A stretch of 64,000 bases of DNA, from contig CM060731.1 in NCBI GenBank assembly GCA_030704615.1, forward strand, positions 8,246,001 through 8,310,000, written 5' to 3'. The notes under the pieces are model-generated. The model was not told the DNA's origin, did no database searches, and saw nothing but the letters and a program-made list of their open reading frames with translations. Of the stretch, positions 10,101 to 20,079 are shown one piece after another. The stretch's first letter is position 1; every line of letters begins with the position of its first letter. The position numbers and the translations under genes are program-made. The stretch comes from Takakia lepidozioides (taxonomy: Eukaryota > Streptophyta > Takakiopsida > Takakiales > Takakiaceae).

Positions 10101-12110
10101 ATGCTTGGTTGGCGCAGTGCAACATCAAGTGGTTTCGAGAGTATGATAATATGACGGATCTTGGCGGGGATTGGTATTGGAATTTCATCTGGCGTAGTGC
10201 CCCTGTATATATCAGAGGTAAGGCTTTGTTCTCGTCTCCTTCCCAACTTTCACTAGTGTCTACGAGAGCAGTGTTAGAAAATGGTTTTGTTGCATGGTTC
10301 AACCTCTATCATAGAGCCAAACGCAGCAGCGATCGCCACGGGGCTCGGCCGACGCTGCCTTCCCTCTCTCTCTCTTATCGCTCGACTGGTTCGTTTCCTA
10401 GCTCATGGGAGTACGACGAGCTGGTGGTTTTAGTTTTTTTTTTGGTTGTTAAAGTTTTTTTGAACTCAGTTCTCTCTTTGCTTTTGTGACTCCTCCTCGA
10501 GTCCCATTTTTTCCATCTCCTTTGGATCACGTCTCTCGTAGTATGGTACATTTGGTGATTTCGATTTGGTCTCTTTGCTTTCAGATTTTCTTGCTTTCTC
10601 TTTCCTGATTCAATCTGTCTTTAGGTTCTTGATTGTGGTTTCAAACAGTAGTCAGTGTGGATTCTATCTTTCCCTCTTCTCTCGCTTCTTCTTATTCTGA
10701 GATGTATGCAAGGTTTGTTCTGTCTCTGCAGTATACAGATCGACTGGGAGTAGGTGGAGTTTCAGTAGCTCAAATTTTCAGGAGTTCAATGACAAGGTCA
10801 TGTGCACATGATCAGGCTCTCGGATTGGCAAGATTTCAATGAGCAGATTGTGGAAGCAGAGGCTCTGTCGTCAGTGAGAAGGGAGCTGCATATACACACA
10901 CACAGGCACAAGGGAGGCAGGGGTCTGGCTTCAATCCTCTCTCAATCCTTTGAATTTCTTTGCTTTGTAATATAAGCTGGCAGCTCCAGACGCCCGTAGT
11001 CGGGCGCGCGATCGGGCTGCACGAAGAACCTTAGCGCTTGAGCAGTAACTTTATGCTTGAGATCAATGCTGCTCAGTAATCCCTGAGCTTTTTAAGTAGT
11101 TAACCACATCATAGTAAACTATGAAGAGAACCATGTGACACCCTATGGTACCTTGCAAAGTTGCTTGGGATATTTGTTGTTGCACCTCATATCCATGACA
11201 TTGGAGCACAAGGCTAAGAAAGGGAGCATTGGGGTGGCAATGGCAGGTGTCTCCTACAGAGATCCGTGGTACACTGGGAACAGCGAACTAACTTTCCATC
11301 TGTGTGGGCATTCTGATGGCTCTTATTGTGGGGCTTCCCCTGAGTGGCAACCCTGCCTGGTACTGACTGGACACTGATGTGTTTGTGGACAGATGAAATA
11401 TTCAAAGAACATGTGCAGCATGATTTGTTTCTGTATTCTAGTCTTTCTTGTCTTGAAGGTGAAGGGTTGCTTTAGGCCTTCCGGTCATATAGACGCACAT
11501 GACATTTGGTCCAGTTAGTTGGAAGGCATAGTATCTGTAATGGGCATTTGTGGTGGCCAAAATGGTCCTTTGAGTGAGTGCAAGGTAGACAATACTGGTG
11601 CTGGGTAAATGGTTGGTACATTGTTTCGCAAATTGAACATGTATTCAATCAAAGTTAATTGGATGCCACTATGAGAGGTTGCCTTGTATGGAAATGGACG
11701 TCAGATTCTTTCTTTGGGGTGATAAAACAGGTGGCGTAGCATGTTTGCATTGGCTGCAGTGTCCTCCTTTGTTTGGGCATGGCATACACTCCAGAAAGCC
11801 CACGTTGGCCATGCAAGGTTAACTTCCATCCATATACGATGCATCTTGATTTTCTGTATCTTGTTGTTTTTGCAACAGGGTGACTATGCAGAGTTGGAAT
11901 GTTGAACAACTCCAAACAGAGAATTGAGTCTAGAACAACAATTGTTGTGTAATGTGGCTAGCACAACAAATGATTCAACGGAATGATGCTGGAGTGTGCA
12001 ACAAGGGAGGATAGCAGAGGCAGAGACAACGGCAAGACAACTGTGGGGCAAGGCAAAGTTTGAGGTGGCCTTGGCAGACAGAGCACTACCCCAGCCAGTA
12101 CAGACCCAGT
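10101..12110 (+). pseudogene. captured plastidic glucose transporter-like gene fragment (four exons with introns)
   Basis: Four exon-like pieces appear in the order found in major-facilitator sugar transporters. Exon a (about 10110-10208) reads GIGIGISSGVVPLYISE and ends at a GTAAGG donor. Exon b (about 11251-11376, after a GGCAG acceptor) reads VSPTEIRGTLGTAN, one stop, then LSICVGILMALIVGLPL and SGNPAWYW. Exon c (about 11732-11818, after an AACAG acceptor) reads RSMFALAAV and, after a one-base shift, LGMAYTPESPRW, the family's PESPR signature. Exon d (about 11996-12100) reads QQGRIAEAETTARQLWGKAK. The best match is the plastidic glucose transporter group (inner chloroplast envelope, glucose export after starch breakdown). 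N- and C-terminal exons are missing and stops are present, so it cannot encode a transporter. Retained introns show capture from genomic DNA rather than from an mRNA copy. Confidence 0.8.
10272..11040. mobile_element. possible solo LTR in an intron of the captured transporter
   Basis: The interval lies between captured exons a and b, starts TGTTAGAAAA as many Ty1/copia LTRs do, and is flanked by AGCAG on both sides (10267-10271 and 11041-11045), a 5-bp direct repeat. It contains promoter-like pyrimidine/T-rich sequence and a GC-rich palindromic stretch near its end (CGCCCGTAGTCGGGCG). The end reads TTG rather than CA, so the right border is uncertain. Confidence 0.3.
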
Positions 12111-12291
12111 GTGTCTTATTCACCCAACTATCGACTCTCTGAAGAAGAGTTCTACAACCAGCCTATCACAAATCCAAACTACCTGAAGCATATCGGATTA
12201 TATTAGATTAGATTTCCCGGTAGTAAGCAGTCCTTCCATATTGATTCGTCACCCATTGATTTGCAGCAAACTTATGTAGTGTAACTTCCAG

Positions 12292-12504
12292 AGATCCCTG
12301 GTGACATCATCAAATCTGCAATTGTACCAGATGTCATCATGAACATTGCTCTGGTGGCCATGTATGCTAAATGTGGGAGCATCCAGGATGCCAAGGGAGT
12401 GTTCAACATTATGGCTGAACTAGATGTGGTGTCGTGGAATGCGATGCTTGCAGGGTGTGCAGAGCAGGAGCGCGGGATGGGGCTTTGGACACTTGAAAGC
12501 AAAT
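12292..12504 (+). pseudogene. captured PPR gene fragment in CACTA-1
   Basis: The plus frame reads GDIIKSAIVPDVIMNIALVA, then MYAKCGSIQDAKGVFNIMAE and LDVVSWNAMLAGCAEQE. This is the characteristic run of P-, L- and S-type pentatricopeptide motifs of plant PLS-class PPR proteins, which bind organellar RNA for editing or processing. It covers only about two motifs and ends at a stop (12502-12504). Similar fragments are multiplied in CACTA-2. Confidence 0.8.
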
Positions 12505-12514
12505 GATGGGGAAA

Positions 12515-12880
12515 GGGGTGAAGGTACCTTCTTCAACATATTTCACCCTGTTTTCCCTGCTAGTGTGTGCTTTGACAATTATAGGCTGTCATTGTTAGCT
12601 GCTAGCAGCAAGGCGAGGATGTATGCATGATTTGTGCAGAGGCATTGATAGCTGAAGGAGCAGGGATTTCGTGTGGGTCCAGATTCATCCAAGAGGGCCA
12701 GATTTCAAGCACAAAATTACCTGTGATTCCCTGTGGATCAATAGCTACAAGAAACCTGCATGGGTAGATGGTCAACTGGCAGCAGCGGCAGTGATAAAAT
12801 CAGGCACTGCTAATGAAGGCATCTTCTTCAACACATTTCACCCTGTTTTTCCCTCTTATCAGAATCGGCCCTAAATTTTC
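12515..12880 (+). pseudogene. captured OSB-like (PDF motif) fragment in CACTA-1
   Basis: Around 12683-12780 one frame reads RGPDFKHKITCDSLWINSYK followed by KPAWVDGQLAAAA. This matches the PDF motif (x-PDFKHK-x-T-x-LW...P-WV-x-L) of plant OSB proteins, organellar single-strand DNA-binding proteins. A second short piece near 12996-13020 reads KLWNEYLSE, the beginning of the same motif, cut off. The flanks carry two copies of a roughly 50-bp sequence encoding FFNTFHPVFPS (12525-12560 and 12820-12870). There is no OB fold and no full gene, only a fragment. Confidence 0.6.
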
Positions 12881-13559
12881 ATGTTCAATTCTGCAAGTTA
12901 GCTGGTTGAGTGAATCTAGTTTGGAGTGACTTTGACATGATACTGCCAATGTGACAACAAGAAAGTGTCAAAAAACAGGTAATAGAGATGAGGAGAAGTT
13001 GTGGAATGAATACTTATCTGAGTTACCATAAACAACACTGGCATTGGTTTTTCATATATGGTATTAGATAATTCTCTATTGTTTTCGCCTTGGCAGGTTG
13101 CTCAGTGACCTTCCCTGGACGCTTTGGAGTATAGCGAGTGAGTATCTCACAATGCAATGTTGGTTGGCGCATCTTATGCAAGAACTTGGAAAAGAAACAG
13201 ATGTCCTTGTTGTAATAATTCTTAAAGACATGCAAGCCTTAGTTTTTGATGGGTTGCAAATTGATGGAATACATAAGTAGTTAGAAGATTATGGGTGAAC
13301 ACTTTTCAAAGTGTTATAGTTAGACAATTAATTCACATGAGAACATGTGACAATTTTATGTATTTTTAGATCGCGACAAAAATGATAATGATAAATATTG
13401 GTAAATAGAGATGGTGTACAATCTCTTGGTTTTGCTCAGCTTGTTGCAGTTATGTCTTGCTGCTTTGTTCTCTTTGTATTATATATTACATTTCATTGTT
13501 GTAATAGACATGTATATGAGTAATATCATAGTCATAATAATGACTACATCTATTTTTAC

Positions 13560-13990
13560 TCTCCAATAGTACTACACCACGTGGCAGAATTACAAATATG
13601 TAAAAAAATAGCAATACACCCAAAAAAACACCCATCATGATACATGTCAATCTGTTGATGGACCACGTGTAAAAACTGCAACGCGCCACGTGTTGCAACC
13701 GGATTAGCACACAGTAGTCATAGTTCGCAGTCATGGAGAGCTAAACACTCTACCACGTGTCATTTCCTGCATCGAGCACGTGCCACTCTTGCACAGCCGC
13801 TGACATGGACTACACTGTCCGTTCAGTCATTCAGTAAAGCCAGCGTGTATGACTACCCCCACAGCTGCTCTGGCGCCACGTGACAGCCAGCCTGGAGAGT
13901 CATATCTGCCATGTCACAACTGACTAGGTCTTTACGTCTGCAGAGTCAGGAAGTCGTAAATGGCTTTCATGACTGCATTTGCAGTCATAA
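13560..13990. promoter_or_regulatory. subterminal motif cluster of CACTA-1 (CACGTG and GCAGTCAT)
   Basis: Within about 430 bp at the right end there are six CACGTG palindromes (near 13578, 13664, 13687, 13755, 13778 and 13877). Several GCAGTCAT/ATGACTGC words lie closer to the terminus. CACTA elements use repeated subterminal motifs as transposase-binding sites, and CACGTG is also the plant G-box. The same cluster is found at the right end of CACTA-2. Which protein binds them is not shown by the sequence. Confidence 0.5.
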
Positions 13991-14027
13991 CACAGAGACG
14001 TAAAAGCCGCAATTTGTTGTAGTGTAT

Positions 14028-15539
14028 GATGCAATCTATATTTTTGTTTGGTTTTTCACTAGGTTCTATTGTATTTCTATATTGACTGTTGTCTACTGTG
14101 ATTTCCGTTTCAATGTGAATTGACATGAAATTGTTTGCTATCTCCTAGTCTCATCCATGCGTTTTTCACCCTATACCACCCCGATCCTCTGGGATACAGG
14201 CCTTCTCCGAAACTCGTCTCGGGGGTTTTTTCAAATCCGACAACCTCCACTGTGCAGTGGAGGTTATCCTGTGTTTGTACAATGACCATGTAAGTCCGTT
14301 TGGGCAGATTCAGGGAGATGCTGCCGATGCCAACTTCTCCTCGGGACCTCCATTAGAATCCTCCATATCAGAAATTCGTCATCAGAGGGAAAACATTCAC
14401 ACTACTGTTGAGATTTCTGTCAACGACGGTAAAGCATCATCCAGGCACTTGGCTTCCCTTCAATTGCACGACCCTCTTCTTCAGTCCATTCCTGAAAAGG
14501 ATGTTCCATCGCAGGATTGTTTAGGATTGAATGTCGAAGGTGGAAGCCAACCTGACAAATGTGCAAGGGATTTCGTGGACCTCATTCTACAATCCTCCTT
14601 ACCCTCCCTTTTAAGCATCAAGGGTCTGAAATCTACCTTGAGAATGATAGCCATTGAGGATGCGGCTGAGGCTGCGGCTCCGCGGCACACTGTTGCCTCT
14701 CTTCCCTCCTTCTCTCCCCAACACGAGGGTTGGACAGCCCAAATCAGAAGGAGTCAGGTAAAATTACTTATATCTGAATTCTAACTCGTCCTTTTGTTTT
14801 CCTTAGTACTGGGTCTGATGTTCTTGCTTTACTCCAGGCCAGAAAATCTGCGGATTATGACCTTCCTGTCAAACGACGTCTTCATTGGAAATCTGTTCCG
14901 AGGTAATCCCTTCGTTACGTGTGAATTCCATTCAGGATGTTAGTGCTCAAGGGACAATTTCCATTTTGTTCCCCTTCTCCGCAACCCTTTGGACGAGGAC
15001 AATGACAAAACAATTGCAACTTCTCGGCTTCCCGACCCTGCAGTGTTGGCGCAATGTTCTACACCAAGGAAGCGGAATAGAGCCCCCAAACCATTTCCAT
15101 CTCTTCTACAAATCGGTTCCGCCAGAGAGAAGTCTGTCTTCAGAGACAGAGCAGACTCGAGGAAGAAAATGAATACCTCGGACATACCGGGGTCTCGTCA
15201 AAACACGTCCGTTGGGATCCCAAGTCCGCCAGCGAAACTTTCCAATAAGGCGACATCGGTATTATTCGATATCATTTCTCCAATTTCTTCTCTTTTCTGT
15301 TCGTTTGGTTTTACACTAATTAACTCCATCTTTTCTCAACAGGTGGGGATGCAGCACGATACCTTCATCAATTTCCCTCCGTACAAGGTACTTTCTTGAA
15401 CCTCCACTTGGAAGTCGACGTTCCTCATCTTAACAATATTAACCCTCCTCTTGAAACATTCCAAGCCCACAACATGTACAGGATTTGACCATTTTTTGCA
15501 CAATCGTGTTGATCTTCCATACACTCAATCATTATGGGT
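14028..15539 (+). pseudogene. probable 5' exons of FCP1-like copy 3
   Basis: Several exon-like pieces with splice sites are seen. An open stretch (about 14257-14756), Ser/Pro/acid-rich, ends at a GTAAAA donor. A short exon (14838-14900) follows a CTCCAG acceptor and reads ARKSADYDLPVKRRLHWKS. An open stretch (about 14975-15257), Lys/Arg/Ser-rich, ends before GTATTA. An exon (15344-15389) after CAACAG reads VGMQHDTFINFPPYK. The next exon, after the CACTA-2 insertion, carries the HAD domain start (20539). The layout parallels copy 1, where a basic exon precedes the domain. The region may be a disordered regulatory N-terminus. No family motif is visible and a stop after KSVPR breaks one junction. 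Confidence 0.4.
14242..14265. repeat. perfect 11-bp-arm palindrome
   Basis: The arms AACCTCCACTG and CAGTGGAGGTT flank TG. A near copy (AACCTCCACTGGGCAATGGA, continuing GGTT) lies at 4160-4183 in the first intron of the ParB-like gene, and a half copy lies near 15407. Confidence 0.7.
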
Positions 15540-16002
15540 CACTACAACAGATTGCGGCTTTTACGACTCCCATGGGTGCGCAGTCATGACAGATTTGTGG
15601 CATAAATGCCATTTGCAGTCGTAAAATGCTTTTGAAGTCATAATGCAGGTCTGGGGAAGGCGTATATGCGACTGCATGGCTCCGGACTCTGCGGAACACA
15701 GGTCAAACATGTTTGACCACGAATATTGGCATGGCAGATATGACTACCAGTCACGGTCATGGCTACACTAGAATGACGTGTGTATATTGCTAGAAAGACA
15801 TATGACTTCATGACTCTCACTCTAATGCATTCTGCCAGATCATCACATGGATGAATCACTACATGACTGCACATGTCAACACATGCTTTTCTGGTTATAT
15901 ATATAATATATGAGTATTTATATTTTGAAAAAACGGAGACTCTGACCACTAGAATCAATTTTTTTAAAAAAACAAAATTCAATTTAAAAAAAAAAAAAAA
16001 CA

Positions 16003-16209
16003 CATCGGCTAGTAAGTGCACAGTGTGTCGCCCTGGTGGTTTGGGGTTCAAACCCGCTGCCTTATCCCGTGTGTGGGATTGTTCGTGACAGTATGTCTGG
16101 GCGTTGATCGTCCTGTACGTCTTATGGCCCATAAATGAAGGTGGGTGAATTTTCCCCCCTCCTCAAGGACCTGTGGTTTCCTTTAAGAAAAAAAAAAAAG
16201 AAAAAAAAT
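16003..16209 (+). repeat. tRNA-like SINE inside CACTA-2
   Basis: Same SINE as in CACTA-1: B-box GGTTCAAACCC near 16046-16056, a similar body, and an interrupted A-rich tail (16189-16208). The orthologous position in both elements dates it before their split. Confidence 0.45.
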
Positions 16210-16524
16210 CAAAGAGGGGCTTTTAGGGTTTACAAAAAGGTTAAAAAACTTAAAAAGTTGCCCATCACGGTAGCGTGAACAGACTTAGAGCGAGCGGGAG
16301 GGAGAGAGAGAGAGGGTTGGGACTTAGAGCGAGCGAGCGGGAGAGAGGACAAACATGCATGGGAGGCCCGCAGTTGGATCAACCTTCGCATTTGGAGCAA
16401 GCAACCCTAGAAACGCTACGGTATGTGTGCGAGGAGGTTTCGGCTGGGAGCCCGCCGTTCTTGGGAGAGTCAGCTTCGTCTTAGCAGGCCGTGTTTCAAT
16501 CTCTACCCGCTCGGCCCTGATTTT

Positions 16525-17125
16525 ACAGCACGGAGCAGAGCTGGCATGAGTTTCTAAAAGATCCTTCACGATGGTGGGACAACCGCAATCGCAAGGTGTG
16601 GCTTTTTCTTAATGTACGATGGGAAGAAGTTTGTCCATCCTGCAAATGTGGGTTGTTGGCTCCTGTTAGTACCATGATTTGGTATTCTTCCTGATGTTTA
16701 CAAGGTTCTTGGGAGAGTTAGTTTGGTCTTAGTAGGCCGTGTTTCAATCTCTGCCCACTCAGCTACACCGTGGTGGTTCTCACTGACCAATCCGACATTA
16801 CCTGACTACAGAAACAAGCGGCACACTGAAGAGGTCCTCTTGGGTTCATGGTCAGTCAAATCCTCCATGGGCCATGACACAAGGTCGAGGACAATGTGGT
16901 GAGGGCACCTTCTTCTTCGACCTATTTCAGCCTGTTTTGCCCTCTCATCAGACTCGGCCCTTCATTTGCAGCACGGAGCAGAGTTGGCATGAGATTTTTA
17001 AAGATCCTTCACGATGGTGCGACAACCGCAATGGCAAGGTGTGGCTTTTCCTTAATGTACGATGTGAAGAAGTTTGTCCATCCTGCAAATGTGGGCTGTT
17101 GGCTCCTGTTAGTACCATGATTTGG
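16525..17125 (+). pseudogene. two tandem copies of an OSB-like PDF-motif start in CACTA-2
   Basis: The copies lie near 16530-16680 and 16970-17125. Each reads WHEFLKDPSRWWDNRNRKV or a close variant (WHEIFKDPSRWCDNRNGKV), then a shared tail including CPSCKCGLLAPVSTMIWYSS. The W-x-x-x-x-x-D-P-x-x-WWDNR pattern is the first half of the OSB PDF motif. The second half (PDFKHK...) is absent here and replaced by Phe/Cys-rich sequence. The two copies and their flanks are direct duplications of about 440 bp. Confidence 0.6.
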
Positions 17126-17499
17126 TATTCTTCCTGATGTTTCAAGGTTATTGGGAGAGTCAGCTTGGTCTTAGCAGGCCGTGTTTCAATCTCTGCCTGC
17201 TCATCTGCACCGTGCTGGTTCTCACAGACCAATCCGACATTACCTGACTACAAGACACAAGCAGCACACACAGAGCTCCTTTTGGGTTGATGGTCGGTCA
17301 AATCCTCTATGGGTTCTTCTTCGACCTATTTCAGCCTGTTTTTGCCCTCTCATCAGACTCGGCCTTGAGATGCATATTGAATTATGTAAGTTAGCTCGTT
17401 GCTCATTGATAAGTAGGGTTAGGGGTGTTTGCTGGAATGATTGTTGTATGCATGATTTTGTGCAGAGGCATAGATAGCTGAAGGAGCAGGGATAGAGTG

Positions 17500-17700
17500 T
17501 GGAAGAGGGCCAGATTTCAAGCTCCAGATTATCTATGATTCCCTGTGGAAGGATAGATACAAGAAACCTGCATGGGTAGATGGTCAATTGGAAGCCGCAG
17601 CAGCAGCAGCACAATTGATACAATCAAGCACTGCTAATGAAGGCACCTTCTGAAACACATTTCACCCTATTTTCCCCTCTTATCAGAATCGGCCCTAAAT
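17500..17700 (+). pseudogene. OSB-like PDF-motif second half in CACTA-2
   Basis: One frame reads RGPDFKLQIIYDSLWKDRYK, then KPAWVDGQLEAAAAAAQLIQ, corresponding to the second half of the PDF motif with an alanine run encoded by GCA/GCC repeats. It is followed by the recurrent FHPIFPSYQNRP-encoding sequence. It is an isolated fragment. Confidence 0.6.
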
Positions 17701-17829
17701 TTTCATGTTCAATTCTGCAAGTTAGCTGGTTGAGTGAATCTAGTTGGAGTGACTTTGACATGATACTGCCAATGTGACAAGAGTATGCATTGAACCCATT
17801 GGTAGCGGGATATTGGGATATCTCTTGGC

Positions 17830-18835
17830 CATGTGCCATCGTCAAAGCTGAAACTGTACTAGTTGTCATTCTGACCACTGCCCTAGTGGACATGTATGCC
17901 AAATGTGGGTGCAGCAAGCCTGATGCAAAGGGAGAGTTCGACAACATGGCTAAATGAGATGTGGTGTTGTGGACTGCCATGATTGTAAGGTGTGTGTAGC
18001 ATAGGTGTGGGAGTAAGGCTTTGGAAACCTAAGAACAAATGATGTGGGAAAGGATGAAGCCAAACCAGGTCATGTTCATTTGTGTTTGTTAATATGCATA
18101 TGCGAGCCTAGCAGCCCTGGGAAGGGGCCAAGAGGTTCATGGTGACATCATCAAAGCTGGAATTGTACCTGATGTCATTCTGAACATTCCCCTGGTGTAC
18201 ATGTATGTCAAATGCGAGCCTGGTAGCCCTGGAAAGGACGCAAAGGTCCATTATCAAATCTGGAATTGTACCACTAGATGTCACTCTAAACACTGCCTTG
18301 GTGGATATGTATGTCAAATGCACGCCTGGCAGCCCTGAAAAAGGGTACAGAGGTCCACGGTGATATTGTCAAAGCTGGTATTGTATTTGATGTGATTCTG
18401 AACGTTGCCGTAGTGGACATGTATGCCAAGGTTGCAGGGTGCAACTACAAGGATACATGGTTGTTTTGATAATATGGCTGAATGAGATGTGGTACCAGCC
18501 TAGCCCATAATTGCACTTACCTAGAGTAGGCAATGAGTGAAGACGGGGTTTGTGATGTTGATCGTCCAAGCTGGAATTAAACAAATGTTGTTCTGAACTA
18601 TGCCCTTGTGGACTTGTATGCCAAATTGGGGTGCATGGAGGATGATGATCCCAGGATATGCACAACAACGGCACGGGATGGAGGCCCTTTGGAGAGGTCT
18701 ATGAGCAAGTGGTGTGGGAAGGGATACTGCAGCGCAACCACATCGCGTTTGTTACATTTGCAACATGTGTGCAAGCCTGGCAGCCCTGCAAAATAGCAAA
18801 GAGGTTCGTGGTGGAATTGTACTAGATGTCGATCT
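17830..18835 (+). pseudogene. tandemly duplicated PPR fragments in CACTA-2
   Basis: At least four partial copies of the same PPR segment (G-D-I-I-K-A-G-I-V-P-D-V-I-L-N-x-x-L-V-x-MYxKC) occur near 17838-18075, 18140-18230, 18240-18325 and 18350-18430. A weaker one lies at about 18560-18700. The first is longest and continues through DVVLWTAMIVRC and KPNQVMFICVC with several stops. The copies are more alike in their GIVPDV core than in linkers, indicating local duplication inside the transposon after capture. None can encode a PPR protein. Confidence 0.75.
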
Positions 18836-18889
18836 GAACTTTGACATGATGCCAATGTGACAACAGGAAAGTATCCAGAAACAGGTCAC

Positions 18890-19520
18890 AGAGACGAGGA
18901 GAAGTTGTGGAATGGTGGGACAACCGAGGGAAAAAGGTTAATGCCTGTTAGATTATAGAGGGCAGACACAATTCAACATAGGAACTAGTGTGATAAGCTG
19001 AGTTGGGTGTTTCCTAGAACAAATGTAGGCTGTCATTATCAGCTGCAAGGCAAGGAAGTATGCATGATTTGTGCAGAAGCAGTGATAGCTGAAAGAGCAG
19101 GGATAGAGTATGGGTCCAGATTCATCCAAGAGGGCCAGATTTCAAGCACATGATTACCTATGATTACCTGTGGATTTAGCTATAAGAAACCTGCATGGGT
19201 AGATGGTGAACTGGAAGCCGCAGGAGTAGCGGCACAATTGATAAAATCAAGCACTGCTAATAAAGGCACCTTCTTCAACACATTTCACCCTGTTTTTCCC
19301 TCTTATCAGAACCGGCCCTAAATTTCAATGTCTGCAAGTTAGCTGGTTGAGTGAATCTAGTTTGGAGTGACTTTGACATGATATTGCCAATGTGACAACA
19401 GGAAAGTATCGAAAAACAGTTAACGGAGATGAGGGGAAGCTGTGGAATGAATACTTTTCTGACCCCAGTCAATGGTGGGACAACCGAGGCAGAAAGGTAA
19501 ATGCCTGTTGGATTACAGAG
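18890..19520 (+). pseudogene. further OSB-like PDF-motif fragments in CACTA-2
   Basis: Near 18897-18945 lies a deleted copy (EKLW.. joined directly to WWDNRG-type sequence). Near 19120-19225 there is a PDFKHMITYDYLWI-type second half with stops. At 19432-19500 lies the best first half: KLWNEYFSDPSQWWDNRGRK. A remnant of the second half is at about 19695-19780. The pieces alternate with the FFNTFHPVFPSYQNRP-encoding repeat (19265-19320). Together they outline one ancestral PDF motif that was split and duplicated. Confidence 0.65.
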
Positions 19521-20079
19521 AGTAACAGATGCAATTGAGAATAGGAACTTGTGTGGTAAGTTGAGTTGGGTGTTTGCTGGAACAAATGTAGGCTCTCATT
19601 GTCAGCTGCTAACAGCAATGCAAGGATATATGCATGATCTATGCAGAGGCATGGATAGCTGAAGGAGCAGGGATAGAGTGTAGGTCCAGATCATCCAAGA
19701 AAGCCGGATTTCAAGCTCCAGATTACTGATGATTCCCTGTGGAAGGATACAAGAAACCTGCGTGGGTAGATGGTCATGGGTAGATGGTAGATAGTTTGGA
19801 GTGACTTTGATATGATACTGCCAAAGTGACAATAAAAAAGGTAACAGTAGCAGATGCAATTCAGCACAGGCACTAAGGCAAACTCTCTTTCCCCGTAAGG
19901 GTGTGTTTTGGTATCTGAGCGAATAAATATTTTATCTAAGAATATAATTTCAAAAATTCGTTATTTAATAATGTGCCACTGTCCCATGTTGGTCACTAAT
20001 AATAATTATGATAACAAATAGTTATAATAATTATTTTAGTAATTATAATAACAATAAAGTAAATCTACAACCCCCAACA

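Larger units (their letters stand above)
8832..14024. mobile_element. CACTA-1: CACTA-superfamily DNA transposon carrying captured genes
   Basis: The left end is CACTACAACAGATTGCGGCT and the right end is the inverted form (..GCCGCAATTTGTTGTAGTG), about 25 bp with few mismatches. The 3 bp on each side are TAT (8829-8831 and 14025-14027), the 3-bp target duplication expected for CACTA elements. Subterminal regions repeat GCAGTCAT/ATGACTGC and, at the right, CACGTG motifs. The 5193-bp element shows no transposase. It holds a tRNA-like SINE, four exons of a sugar transporter, and PPR and OSB-like fragments. It is thus a non-autonomous gene-capturing (Pack-CACTA type) element that would depend on a transposase elsewhere. 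It sits between FCP1-like copies 2 and 3. Confidence 0.9.
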
